Source of the DNA: Leeuwenhoekiella blandensis MED217
GTDB taxonomy: Bacteria > Bacteroidota > Bacteroidia > Flavobacteriales > Flavobacteriaceae
Direction of reading: 5' to 3'
Assembly (NCBI RefSeq): GCF_000152985.1
Contig: NZ_CH672395.1
Location: 3,755,823 to 3,819,822 of the forward strand
Length of the DNA stretch: 64,000 bases
Shown here piece after piece: positions 53,645 to 61,601 of the stretch (within the stretch, counting starts at the first letter, position 1; the number at the start of each line of letters is the position of its first letter). The translations under genes were made by a program, and so were the position numbers. The notes below the pieces were generated by a model. The model was not told the origin of the DNA. It ran no database searches and was given only the letters and a program-made list of their open reading frames with translations.

Positions 53645-54337
53645 GTGAAAAAACTATTATTAACCTTGCTGCTATGCATCCCGCTATTTACTAATGCTCA
53701 AATGAGTATAGCCTTATTAGACCCTAGCGCTTCTGAATTTGAACCCCGGTATGCATTAGCAATAAATGGGTCGAGCTTAGGAGGTGGATTAGAAGTTGCC
53801 CGCTCCATTTCTGAAAAATTCAATCTTAGAATACGCGCTAATAGCTTTAATTTTAAAAATCTAGACTATTCTGTAGACATTGGCAATACAGGTACATTAG
53901 ACCTTAGTGGGAATGCCCGTATGTTAGAGACAGACTTGTCTTTAGAATTTCTTCCTTTTAAAAAAGCCAGTTTCAAACTTGTAGGTGGACTAGGCTATTT
54001 TTTTAATGCGCTCGGCTCGGTAAATGCCTTATACGCCCAGCCTGTAAATTTTGGTCAAATTACAATCACACCTGACCAGTTTGGCACCGCTGACCTCAAA
54101 CTGGATTACAGTGGTCTATCTCCATATCTGGGTTTAGGATTTGGGAGAGCTGTACCTAAAAACCGAGTTGGCTTAAGCGTTGAGCTAGGCACATTTTATT
54201 TATCTGAGCCGGACCTCATTATAGATGCTACAAAAATGTTATCGCCTCTTGCCGATCAAGCACCCAGCATAGAACTAAACATCTCCGACTATCGCTGGTA
54301 TCCATTTTTAAACTTAAAACTTGCTGTAAAAATTTAA
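53645..54337 (+). CDS. Outer membrane beta-barrel protein (GTG start)
   Basis: A 230-residue exported protein with a signal peptide MKKLLLTLLLCIPLFTNAQM. Alternating strands follow: FNLRIRANSFNFKNLDYSVD, MLETDLSLEFLPFKKASFKL and VGGLGYFFNALGSVNALYA; the C-terminal strand WYPFLNLKLAVKI is typical of a barrel. GTG at 53645 is the only start consistent with the signal peptide. Three base pairs before the next gene, so coupled to it. Function unknown; possibly the barrel partner of the lipoprotein. Confidence 0.83.
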   Translation: MKKLLLTLLLCIPLFTNAQMSIALLDPSASEFEPRYALAINGSSLGGGLEVARSISEKFNLRIRANSFNFKNLDYSVDIGNTGTLDLSGNARMLETDLSLEFLPFKKASFKLVGGLGYFFNALGSVNALYAQPVNFGQITITPDQFGTADLKLDYSGLSPYLGLGFGRAVPKNRVGLSVELGTFYLSEPDLIIDATKMLSPLADQAPSIELNISDYRWYPFLNLKLAVKI

Positions 54338-54340
54338 ATC

Positions 54341-55921
54341 ATGAAGTACATTAAACTACTCTTACTCACTCTCATTCTAAGTCATATCATCTCTTCTTGT
54401 GAAAAATCACCCGAGGAAATTTTTGATGATATCACAGTTACCATCAATCCTGATTTTATAGAATATTCTTTACAGATTCAATTTATTGATGCTGCTGACC
54501 CTGCAAAAACAATTGAAGACCTCTCAATTACTATTTTAGGTGCTAATAAAGACGCTATTTTAGAATCTTCTGGAGAACAAAACTTTCAAGTAATTGACGG
54601 CAGAACGTTTCTAACCCTAAAACCTGAGCTCGCTCCCAGTGGACCTGATGCACAAATATTCTTCCAAATTCTAGCTGAAGCACCGGGATACTTACCCGTA
54701 AACACTGACGCATTTTTTGATTATGACGAAAAAGATAAAAACCTAATCGTTACTATGATCAATACCGAAAATCCGCCAGAAGGTGTTGGATATATAAGCA
54801 CACAGGTTACATTAGAAGGAAACGCGCTACCTGAAGATTTTGACCTTACTCTTGATCCAGGTAGCTCTAAAGCAACTGGCGCCACACTTGTACTTGAAGA
54901 AGGCACTCAATTTAAGGATGCATCCGGATCTGTGCTTTCAGGCAGTAATCTACAAATACAACTCACCCATTTTGATCCTTTTGGAGATGCAGCTTTAAAT
55001 GCTTATCCCGGTGGTTTTACTCCCGAATCAGTCATAGGGCCAAGCGGATCATCAGAAGATATCGTTTTTGATACCGCCGGTTTTGCATCAATCAATATGC
55101 AGGTGGACGGAACCAAAGTCAAAGAATTTACAAAGCCTTTAAAAATTATAATGGACATAGACGAGGAACTGAATATGTTCAACACAGACACACCTCTTAA
55201 AACCGGAGACCAAATCCCTGTATGGAGTTATGAGATTGAAGATAACACTTGGCAATTTGAAAAGAACACTACAATACAGGAGGATTCAGGAAAATTAAGC
55301 GCAACATTCACTACTACGCATTTATCGTGGTATAATCTTGATTTTTATGGAAGCAGATGTAGATATGCAAATCCTATCAAAATAAATGCTCCTAATCTTT
55401 CTAGCACGTATTTTTATATCGAATTAGTCTCTCCATACACTCAGCGTACCATAAAAGCAAGATCAGTATATTTGAGAGATGGACAGAATCTTAACTTTAG
55501 GAATTGTCCCAATTTCCCAGTTATTTATAAGGTTTACTCACGAAACGGATGGTACAACAAAGGGGACCTCTTATTTGAAAGTGATGCCACCAATTTATGT
55601 GCACAAGAGCTTACCATAACTATTCCTCCGGAATCAATTCCTACTCCAGTAAGCATCGATCTCACCTTCACCTGCAGTGATAAAAACTTTGCGATTAAAC
55701 CTTCCTATGGGTTTTATTACAAAGAGGTGGGGACACGGTACTGGAACTACGCTTATATGACTAATGGGAAAGCATCAAGTTCACTTATCAAAAAAGGAGA
55801 TGTCGTTGAGTTTTGGATCTATATTGCAGGGCGCGTTGTGCGCTTTGAGCAAACAGTTGGAGAAGAAAATACTATTATCAATCACGAAATAGACGCAGCA
55901 ATTTGTGATCAATACCTATAA
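54341..55921 (+). CDS. Large surface or periplasmic lipoprotein of unknown function
   Basis: A 526-residue protein with a lipoprotein signal ending in ISSC (Cys20), then EKSPEEIFDD. The body is beta-rich: a first Ig/transthyretin-like part (about 30-145), then a domain with TGATLVLEEGTQFKDASGSV and NLQIQLTHFDPFGDAALNAY, then KIIMDIDEELNMFNTDTP and a segment THLSWYNLDFYGSRCRYANP. This order is like other Bacteroidota lipoproteins with ZU5-like/DeLoBe-type segments, but I cannot name a family. Follows the barrel by 3 bp and ends before a strong terminator. Confidence 0.8.
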   Translation: MKYIKLLLLTLILSHIISSCEKSPEEIFDDITVTINPDFIEYSLQIQFIDAADPAKTIEDLSITILGANKDAILESSGEQNFQVIDGRTFLTLKPELAPSGPDAQIFFQILAEAPGYLPVNTDAFFDYDEKDKNLIVTMINTENPPEGVGYISTQVTLEGNALPEDFDLTLDPGSSKATGATLVLEEGTQFKDASGSVLSGSNLQIQLTHFDPFGDAALNAYPGGFTPESVIGPSGSSEDIVFDTAGFASINMQVDGTKVKEFTKPLKIIMDIDEELNMFNTDTPLKTGDQIPVWSYEIEDNTWQFEKNTTIQEDSGKLSATFTTTHLSWYNLDFYGSRCRYANPIKINAPNLSSTYFYIELVSPYTQRTIKARSVYLRDGQNLNFRNCPNFPVIYKVYSRNGWYNKGDLLFESDATNLCAQELTITIPPESIPTPVSIDLTFTCSDKNFAIKPSYGFYYKEVGTRYWNYAYMTNGKASSSLIKKGDVVEFWIYIAGRVVRFEQTVGEENTIINHEIDAAICDQYL

Positions 55922-55940
55922 GTATTGTAGTTGTTTTATA

Positions 55941-55973
55941 TTTGGAGTGCTTCAAATAAGTACTCCAAATTTT
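55941..55973 (+). terminator. Intrinsic terminator of the barrel-lipoprotein pair
   Basis: TTTGGAGTGCTT pairs with AAGTACTCCAAA (12 bp, one G-T wobble) around CAAAT and is followed by TTTT. 19 bp after the lipoprotein stop. Confidence 0.88.
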
Positions 55974-56075
55974 AAATTCTCTATATTATTTTTGTCAGAC
56001 AAGGGTGAACATAAATTAAAATCTGAAGCTCAAAACATTTTCAAATATTAATTCATTTACTTCAAACTAGATATT

Positions 56076-56900
56076 TTATACTGTTTGCTGCTGCTGAATC
56101 ATTTCTTTAAAAAGTTCCGGATCGATAAGCAAGGTGAGAACCACAACAGCCACGCTTATTACCACATACAGCACCAAGAGCAACAGTAAGAAGAAAAGCG
56201 TTCTCAAAATAATTCCCTTAATGCTTAATTGATATAGCCTTTTATAAACATAAGCATTGTAGCCAATGTAAATAAGCACCGTAAACAGTCCAAATGACAA
56301 GTAATCTCCTCCAGCAATCAAAACGGTAAGTCCTATCAGGGTGGTTACAATAGAAAGATGCGAATACGTGTATAACTGAATGATTAAATGCTCGGTATAA
56401 TTATGTTTACGCAAAGTCAAAAACGCTACAAATCCCATTAAAGCAAGAAAGGGTATCGTAGCAAACATAATCAAAGGCTGGTACTCCATGGTAGAGTCTT
56501 GAATCGCCTGAGAAATAGCATTGGGGTTACCTCCTATAGCACCCATTTGCTCAACCACTTCAGGGTAAAACTTTTTAAGTACAAAGACCTGTAATCCTGA
56601 AATAGTAATCGCTATTGTAAAATAGCTGAAGGCATTAAAATATCTTTTACGCAATCCGGCTAAAAACCCATCGATCACTTTTTCCGGTCTTACAAACAAG
56701 TCTTTGAAGGTACGCAGAAAGGTATTATCAATATTGAAAACCCGTTCCCCGGCTTCTTTCACAATACGCTTTGGAGTAAACCGTTCTTCAATTTTTTTGG
56801 CACCACAAATATTACAGAAGAAGTCTTTATCAGTTAAAGGGTTCCCACAATTCAAACAAGAAGTAACAGGCGTAAACGTGACGTTTTTTTCGGGCAGCAT
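56076..56900 (-). CDS. DUF3667 membrane protein with N-terminal zinc ribbon
   Basis: A 274-residue protein. A zinc ribbon SCLNCGNPLTDKDFFCNICG (about residues 13-33) is followed by the DUF3667 hallmark DNTFLRTFKDLFVRPEKVID and FLAGLRKRYFNAFSYFTIAI, then about five transmembrane helices. Ends in a Gln-rich tail. Widespread in Flavobacteria, function unknown. 56 bp downstream of polA on the same strand. Confidence 0.9.
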   Translation of the reverse strand: MLPEKNVTFTPVTSCLNCGNPLTDKDFFCNICGAKKIEERFTPKRIVKEAGERVFNIDNTFLRTFKDLFVRPEKVIDGFLAGLRKRYFNAFSYFTIAITISGLQVFVLKKFYPEVVEQMGAIGGNPNAISQAIQDSTMEYQPLIMFATIPFLALMGFVAFLTLRKHNYTEHLIIQLYTYSHLSIVTTLIGLTVLIAGGDYLSFGLFTVLIYIGYNAYVYKRLYQLSIKGIILRTLFFLLLLLVLYVVISVAVVVLTLLIDPELFKEMIQQQQTV

Positions 56901-56956
56901 GAGTTCTGTATTATTTTAGAAAATTATTAAAATTTCCTAACACTCACTATACTTAA

Positions 56957-59803
56957 TTAATGCGCATCCAACCAGTTATCGCCAAGACCTACTTCCACAT
57001 CAAGAGGAACATCTAGTTTGAATGCATGTTCCATTTCAGATTTTATAAGTTCCTGTACTTCCTCCAATTCTGATTTGTAAACATCAAATACCAATTCATC
57101 ATGAACCTGAAGTAACATTTTGGTTCTTAATCCTTTATCCTTGAGTTTATGGTGTATTTTGATCATTGCGATTTTAATGATATCTGCAGCGCTCCCTTGA
57201 ATAGGTGCATTTACCGCATTACGCTCTGCAGCACCACGTACCACAGCATTGCTACTATTAATATCTTTTAAATAACGACGACGACCTAAAACCGTAGACA
57301 CATAACCATTCTCGCGTGCAAAGTCTACTTGCTCGCTCATATAATTGCGCAATTTAGGGTAGGTCTTATAATAGGTATCTATAAGCTCTTTACTTTCGCT
57401 ACGGGTAAGATCGGTTTGATTGCTCAACCCAAAAGCTGAAACACCATAAATAATCCCAAAATTCACGGTTTTTGCATTACTACGTTGTTCTCGCGTCACC
57501 TCATCAATAGGCACATTAAAGACTTTTGCAGCAGTAGATGCGTGAATATCTTCTCCTTCTTGAAAGGCCTTCATCATCGTTTCTTCCTGACTCAACGCAG
57601 CGATAATGCGCAATTCAATTTGTGAGTAATCGGCAGCAAGTAGAACGTAGTCTTCATTGCGCGGCACAAAAGCCTTACGCACCTGACGCCCGCGTTCGGT
57701 ACGGATAGGAATATTCTGCAAGTTTGGATTGTTTGAACTCAGTCGGCCGGTTGCTGCTACGGTCTGCATATAATCGGTGTGTACGCGGCCGGTTTTTGCA
57801 TTTACCTGTGCAGGCAGCGCATCAACATAGGTACTCTTAAGCTTAGAAAGTCCGCGGTAATCAAGTACGTGCTGCACGATCTCGTGGTCTGGAGCTAAAT
57901 AAGACAGCACATCTTCTGCAGTAGAATATTGCCCCGTACGGGTTTTCTTCGGTTTATCTACCAACTTTAATTTGTCAAATAAAATTTCACCCAATTGCTT
58001 TGGCGAACCAATATTGAATTCTTCTCCCGCTTCTTCATAAATGCTTTTCTCCAGCGAAGCGATATCATTATTAAGCGCTTCAGAAAGACTGCCTAAAAAT
58101 TCTTGATCCAGATTGATTCCCTCTAATTCCATATCTGCTAAAACCTGCACTAACGGAATTTCGATCTCGTCAAACAGCTTTTGCGTATTGGCCTCACCCA
58201 ATTCTTTTTGAAAATGCTCTTTCAGCTGAAGCGTTACATCTGCATCTTCAACGGCATATTCAGTTTGCTGATCAACAGGTACGTCGGCCATCGACTTTTG
58301 ATTCTTCCCTTTTTTACCGATCAATTCTTCAATAGAAACCGGCGTGTAATTGAGATAGGTTTCTGCAAGCACGTCCATATTGTGACGCATATCAGGATTG
58401 ATCAGGTAATGCGCGATCATCGTATCAAAGAGCTTCCCTTTAACCTCAACATCATATTTGGCCAACACTTTGATGTCATACTTAAGGTTTTGCCCTATTT
58501 TCTCGATTTCTTCCGCCTCAAAAAACGGACGCAGCGCTTCGATCAGTTTTTGAACTTCTTCTTTTTCTGATGGAAACGGAACATAAAATCCCTTCGTTTT
58601 TTCCCAACTAAAAGCGATCCCGACCAATTCTGCCTGCAACGGATCTAGATCTGTAGTTTCAGTATCAAAACATACCGAAGTTTGCTTCATCAAGTTTTTG
58701 ATGAATAAATTCATCGCCATTCCGGGAGCTACACTTTGGTAAAAATGCTCGGTATCCTTTATGGTTTTCCGGGTATTGCGCTCTTCTATAGCAGGCTCAT
58801 CACCTCCAAAAAGATTGTATTGCCCCGCTCCCGCGTTCGCTGCTTTTTCAGCAGAACTCACTAGTTTTTTGGCGGTTTCCGTTCCGCTTACTGCGGCTCC
58901 GGTATCGCTATCGGCTTCACCGGAAAATATCTTGATAAACTGATCTTTAAGCCTACGGAATTCGAGTTCGTCAAAAATCTCCTGAACTTTGTCGGCGTCC
59001 GGCTGCGAAAGTTCGTACTGCTCAGCATCAAATTTCACATCGCAGTCGGTCATTATCGTTGCCAACTTTCTGGATAGACGTCCCAGCTCGGCGTTTTCGA
59101 TCACCTTCTCTTTCATCTTCCCTTTGAGCTGATCTGTATTTTCTAACAAACCTTCTAAGCCACCGTACTGTTTGATAAACTTCTTAGCCGTTTTATCTCC
59201 CACTCCCGGCAATCCCGGAATATTATCAGACGCGTCACCCATCATTCCTAAATAATCGATCACCTGTTCCGGACGCTCCACTTCAAAACGTTTTTGCACT
59301 TCAGGAATTCCCCAGATCTCGATCCCATTACCCATTCGTGCCGGTTTGTACATAAAAATATTTTCCGAAACCAGCTGTGCATAATCCTTGTCTGGCGTCA
59401 CCATAAAAACCTGATAATCCTCTTTTTCTGCCTGCTTGGCCAGCGTACCGATCAAATCATCTGCTTCCACGCCTTCGATCTCAATACACGGCACGTGCAT
59501 CGCTTTAAGAATCTCTTGAATAATAGGCACCGCAATACGTATCGCCTCTGGAGTTTCATCACGATTAGCCTTATAATCCTCATACATTTCAACCCGTTCA
59601 GAACTTCCACCTTTATCAAAAGCTACCGCAAGATGATCTGGCTTTTCGCGCTTGATCACATCAAAAAGCGAATTAACAAAACCCATTATTGCAGAAGTAT
59701 CCTGCCCTTTTGAGTTCACTCGAGGATTTTTGATCAATGCATAATAACCGCGAAAAATCAATGCATAAGCATCTAAAAGGAATAAGCGCTTTTGAACAGC
59801 CAT
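56957..59803 (-). CDS. polA: DNA polymerase I
   Basis: A 948-residue PolA. The 5'-3' nuclease domain (about 1-290) has VAFDKGGSSERVEMYEDYKA and LPGVGDKTAKKFIKQYGG. The 3'-5' exonuclease domain (about 340-540) keeps its first metal site in CFDTETTDLDPLQAELVG, so proofreading should be active. The polymerase domain has motif A LLAADYSQIELRIIAALS, motif B RSNAKTVNFGIIYGVSAFGL and motif C QVHDELVFDV. Function: Okazaki fragment processing and gap repair. Confidence 0.98.
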   Translation of the reverse strand: MAVQKRLFLLDAYALIFRGYYALIKNPRVNSKGQDTSAIMGFVNSLFDVIKREKPDHLAVAFDKGGSSERVEMYEDYKANRDETPEAIRIAVPIIQEILKAMHVPCIEIEGVEADDLIGTLAKQAEKEDYQVFMVTPDKDYAQLVSENIFMYKPARMGNGIEIWGIPEVQKRFEVERPEQVIDYLGMMGDASDNIPGLPGVGDKTAKKFIKQYGGLEGLLENTDQLKGKMKEKVIENAELGRLSRKLATIMTDCDVKFDAEQYELSQPDADKVQEIFDELEFRRLKDQFIKIFSGEADSDTGAAVSGTETAKKLVSSAEKAANAGAGQYNLFGGDEPAIEERNTRKTIKDTEHFYQSVAPGMAMNLFIKNLMKQTSVCFDTETTDLDPLQAELVGIAFSWEKTKGFYVPFPSEKEEVQKLIEALRPFFEAEEIEKIGQNLKYDIKVLAKYDVEVKGKLFDTMIAHYLINPDMRHNMDVLAETYLNYTPVSIEELIGKKGKNQKSMADVPVDQQTEYAVEDADVTLQLKEHFQKELGEANTQKLFDEIEIPLVQVLADMELEGINLDQEFLGSLSEALNNDIASLEKSIYEEAGEEFNIGSPKQLGEILFDKLKLVDKPKKTRTGQYSTAEDVLSYLAPDHEIVQHVLDYRGLSKLKSTYVDALPAQVNAKTGRVHTDYMQTVAATGRLSSNNPNLQNIPIRTERGRQVRKAFVPRNEDYVLLAADYSQIELRIIAALSQEETMMKAFQEGEDIHASTAAKVFNVPIDEVTREQRSNAKTVNFGIIYGVSAFGLSNQTDLTRSESKELIDTYYKTYPKLRNYMSEQVDFARENGYVSTVLGRRRYLKDINSSNAVVRGAAERNAVNAPIQGSAADIIKIAMIKIHHKLKDKGLRTKMLLQVHDELVFDVYKSELEEVQELIKSEMEHAFKLDVPLDVEVGLGDNWLDAH

Positions 59804-59835
59804 ATTGGGAATTTTTTAATCAATAAAAGAAGTAT

Positions 59836-59843
59836 CAAAAATA
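59836..59843 (-). promoter_or_regulatory. Candidate -7 element of polA
   Basis: Minus strand TATTTTTG, matches TAnnTTTG, 32 bp upstream of the polA start. No clear -33 TTTG. Confidence 0.5.
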
Positions 59844-59952
59844 GGAATTAGTCTTATGATAAAAGTTTTTAGCCGGAGACATTTTGACAAAAACAGTACA
59901 ACCTATTTTAAACCGGATTACTTATCTTTCTTAAAACTGAAACTTAAATTCT

Positions 59953-60252
59953 ATGAGCACGCCGCAATCCTATACGGAGTTTGAAGCCACACTAGACCAA
60001 AGCAATCCGCCGTCACATTGGCCCCAAGCCTTGCAAGCGCTTTGGCACCAAACGAAAGGCAATTGGGAAGCTTCACATAATATCGCACAAGACCTACATA
60101 GTGAAATGGGAAGTTTGATTCACGCACATTTACATCGCGATGAAGGTGATGATTGGAATGCAAAATACTGGTATCGCCAAGCCGGAAGAGCTTTTCCTCA
60201 AGTTTCACTAGCCGAAGAATTAAAACAATTGGTAAACGAAGTCATCACTTAA
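59953..60252 (+). CDS. Small conserved-looking soluble protein of unknown function
   Basis: A 99-residue helical protein. WPQALQALWHQTKGNWEASH followed by IAQDLHSEMGSLIHAHLHRD and WNAKYWYRQAGRAFPQVSLA give a compact all-alpha fold rich in Trp and His, which I know only as an uncharacterised family of small proteins found in varied bacteria. No signal peptide. The gene stands alone between polA and sucB, pointing away from polA, with a terminator 12 bp behind it. Confidence 0.75.
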   Translation: MSTPQSYTEFEATLDQSNPPSHWPQALQALWHQTKGNWEASHNIAQDLHSEMGSLIHAHLHRDEGDDWNAKYWYRQAGRAFPQVSLAEELKQLVNEVIT

Positions 60253-60264
60253 AATAACGCCAAT

Positions 60265-60295
60265 AAAAAACCCGCTGAACATCAGCGGGTTTTTT
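60265..60295. terminator. Bidirectional terminator between the small gene and sucB
   Basis: AAAAAACCCGCTGA pairs perfectly with TCAGCGGGTTTTTT around a 3-nt loop, with T-runs on both strands. It closes the small gene (plus) and sucAB (minus, 23 bp after the sucB stop). Confidence 0.93.
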
Positions 60296-60317
60296 GCTTA
60301 TCTATATCTTGTACTAA

Positions 60318-61553
60318 TTACAATTCTAAAGCTTTAAGCACATTGTTATCCATCAATAATTCTTCAGGATTTTCTAGTGCTTCTTTAACCGCTACTAAGA
60401 ATCCTACAGATTCTTTACCATCAATGATACGGTGATCGTAAGAGAGTGCCACATACATAATAGGCGCAATAGCGATTCCGCCGTCGCGTACGATAGGACG
60501 CTCTACAATGTTGTGCATTCCTAAGATCGCAGACTGAGGAGGGTTGATGATAGGTGTAGAAAGCATACTTCCAAACACACCACCGTTTGTGATGGTGAAA
60601 GTTCCACCGGTCATTTCATCAACAGTAATCTGACCATCACGCGCTCTTAGCGCCAGACGCTTCACTTCAGACTCTACACCGCGGAAACTTAAGTTTTCAG
60701 CATTTCTAATAACAGGAACCATCAATCCTTTAGGCCCAGAAACAGCAATAGAAATATCTTTAAAGTCATAAGAAACCATCTCCTTACCATCGATCATCGA
60801 GTTTACCGCCGGGTACATTTCTAAAGCACGCACACAAGCCAACGTAAAGAATGACATAAACCCAAGGCTCACCCCGTGTTTTGCTTTGAAATCTTCTTTG
60901 TACTTACTACGTAGATCAAAAATTGGCGTCATATCAACCTCGTTAAAGGTGGTAAGCATTGCAGTTTCATTCTTTACAGAAACCAAACGCTCTGCTACTT
61001 TACGACGTAACATAGACATTTTAGAACGGCTTTCTCCACGACTTCCGGTTCCCGGAGTTCCCATAGAAGGCTGCGCATTTACTGCATCTTCTTTAGTAAT
61101 ACGACCGTCACGACCAGTACCTTTTACATCTTTAGCATCGATTCCCTTTTCATCCAAGGTCTTTTTTGCTGCCGGAGAAGGTGATCCTGAAGCATAGGTC
61201 TTTTTATCTTGAGCTTGCTCAGGAGTGCTCGATTTTGAAGGTGCTTCTTTTTTAGGTTCGGCTTTTTCTTCTTTTTGCTCTTCTTTGTCGCCACTGCTAT
61301 CGCCTTCTGGTTTTGCAGCGTCGGTATCGATTAAACAAACAACTTCGCCTACAGCAACAGCATCACCTTCTTCTGCTTTAAGCGTAATAATTCCGCTCGC
61401 TTCAGCAGGCAACTCAAGGGTTGCTTTATCACTATCAACTTCGGCAATCGCCTGATCTTTTTCTACATAATCCCCATCTTCAACAAGCCATTGGGCGATT
61501 TCAACTTCGGTGATCGATTCTCCCGGCGAAGGGACTTTCATTTCTAAAGCCAT
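60318..61553 (-). CDS. sucB: 2-oxoglutarate dehydrogenase E2 (dihydrolipoyl succinyltransferase)
   Basis: A 411-residue E2. One lipoyl domain (about 1-76) with the lipoylated Lys in EVDSDKATLELPAEASG, a Lys/Glu/Ser-rich linker, the E1/E3-binding domain SPAAKKTLDEKGIDAKDVKG followed by TGRDGRITKEDA, and the catalytic domain with FTITNGGVFGSMLSTPI and the active-site SYDHRIIDGKESVGFL. It transfers succinyl groups to CoA in the TCA cycle. 48 bp after sucA on the same strand. Confidence 0.97.
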   Translation of the reverse strand: MALEMKVPSPGESITEVEIAQWLVEDGDYVEKDQAIAEVDSDKATLELPAEASGIITLKAEEGDAVAVGEVVCLIDTDAAKPEGDSSGDKEEQKEEKAEPKKEAPSKSSTPEQAQDKKTYASGSPSPAAKKTLDEKGIDAKDVKGTGRDGRITKEDAVNAQPSMGTPGTGSRGESRSKMSMLRRKVAERLVSVKNETAMLTTFNEVDMTPIFDLRSKYKEDFKAKHGVSLGFMSFFTLACVRALEMYPAVNSMIDGKEMVSYDFKDISIAVSGPKGLMVPVIRNAENLSFRGVESEVKRLALRARDGQITVDEMTGGTFTITNGGVFGSMLSTPIINPPQSAILGMHNIVERPIVRDGGIAIAPIMYVALSYDHRIIDGKESVGFLVAVKEALENPEELLMDNNVLKALEL

Positions 61554-61601
61554 AATTCTCTATTGTTAACTTTTATTCTTTAGTTAAAACTAAAATGTTT
61601 T

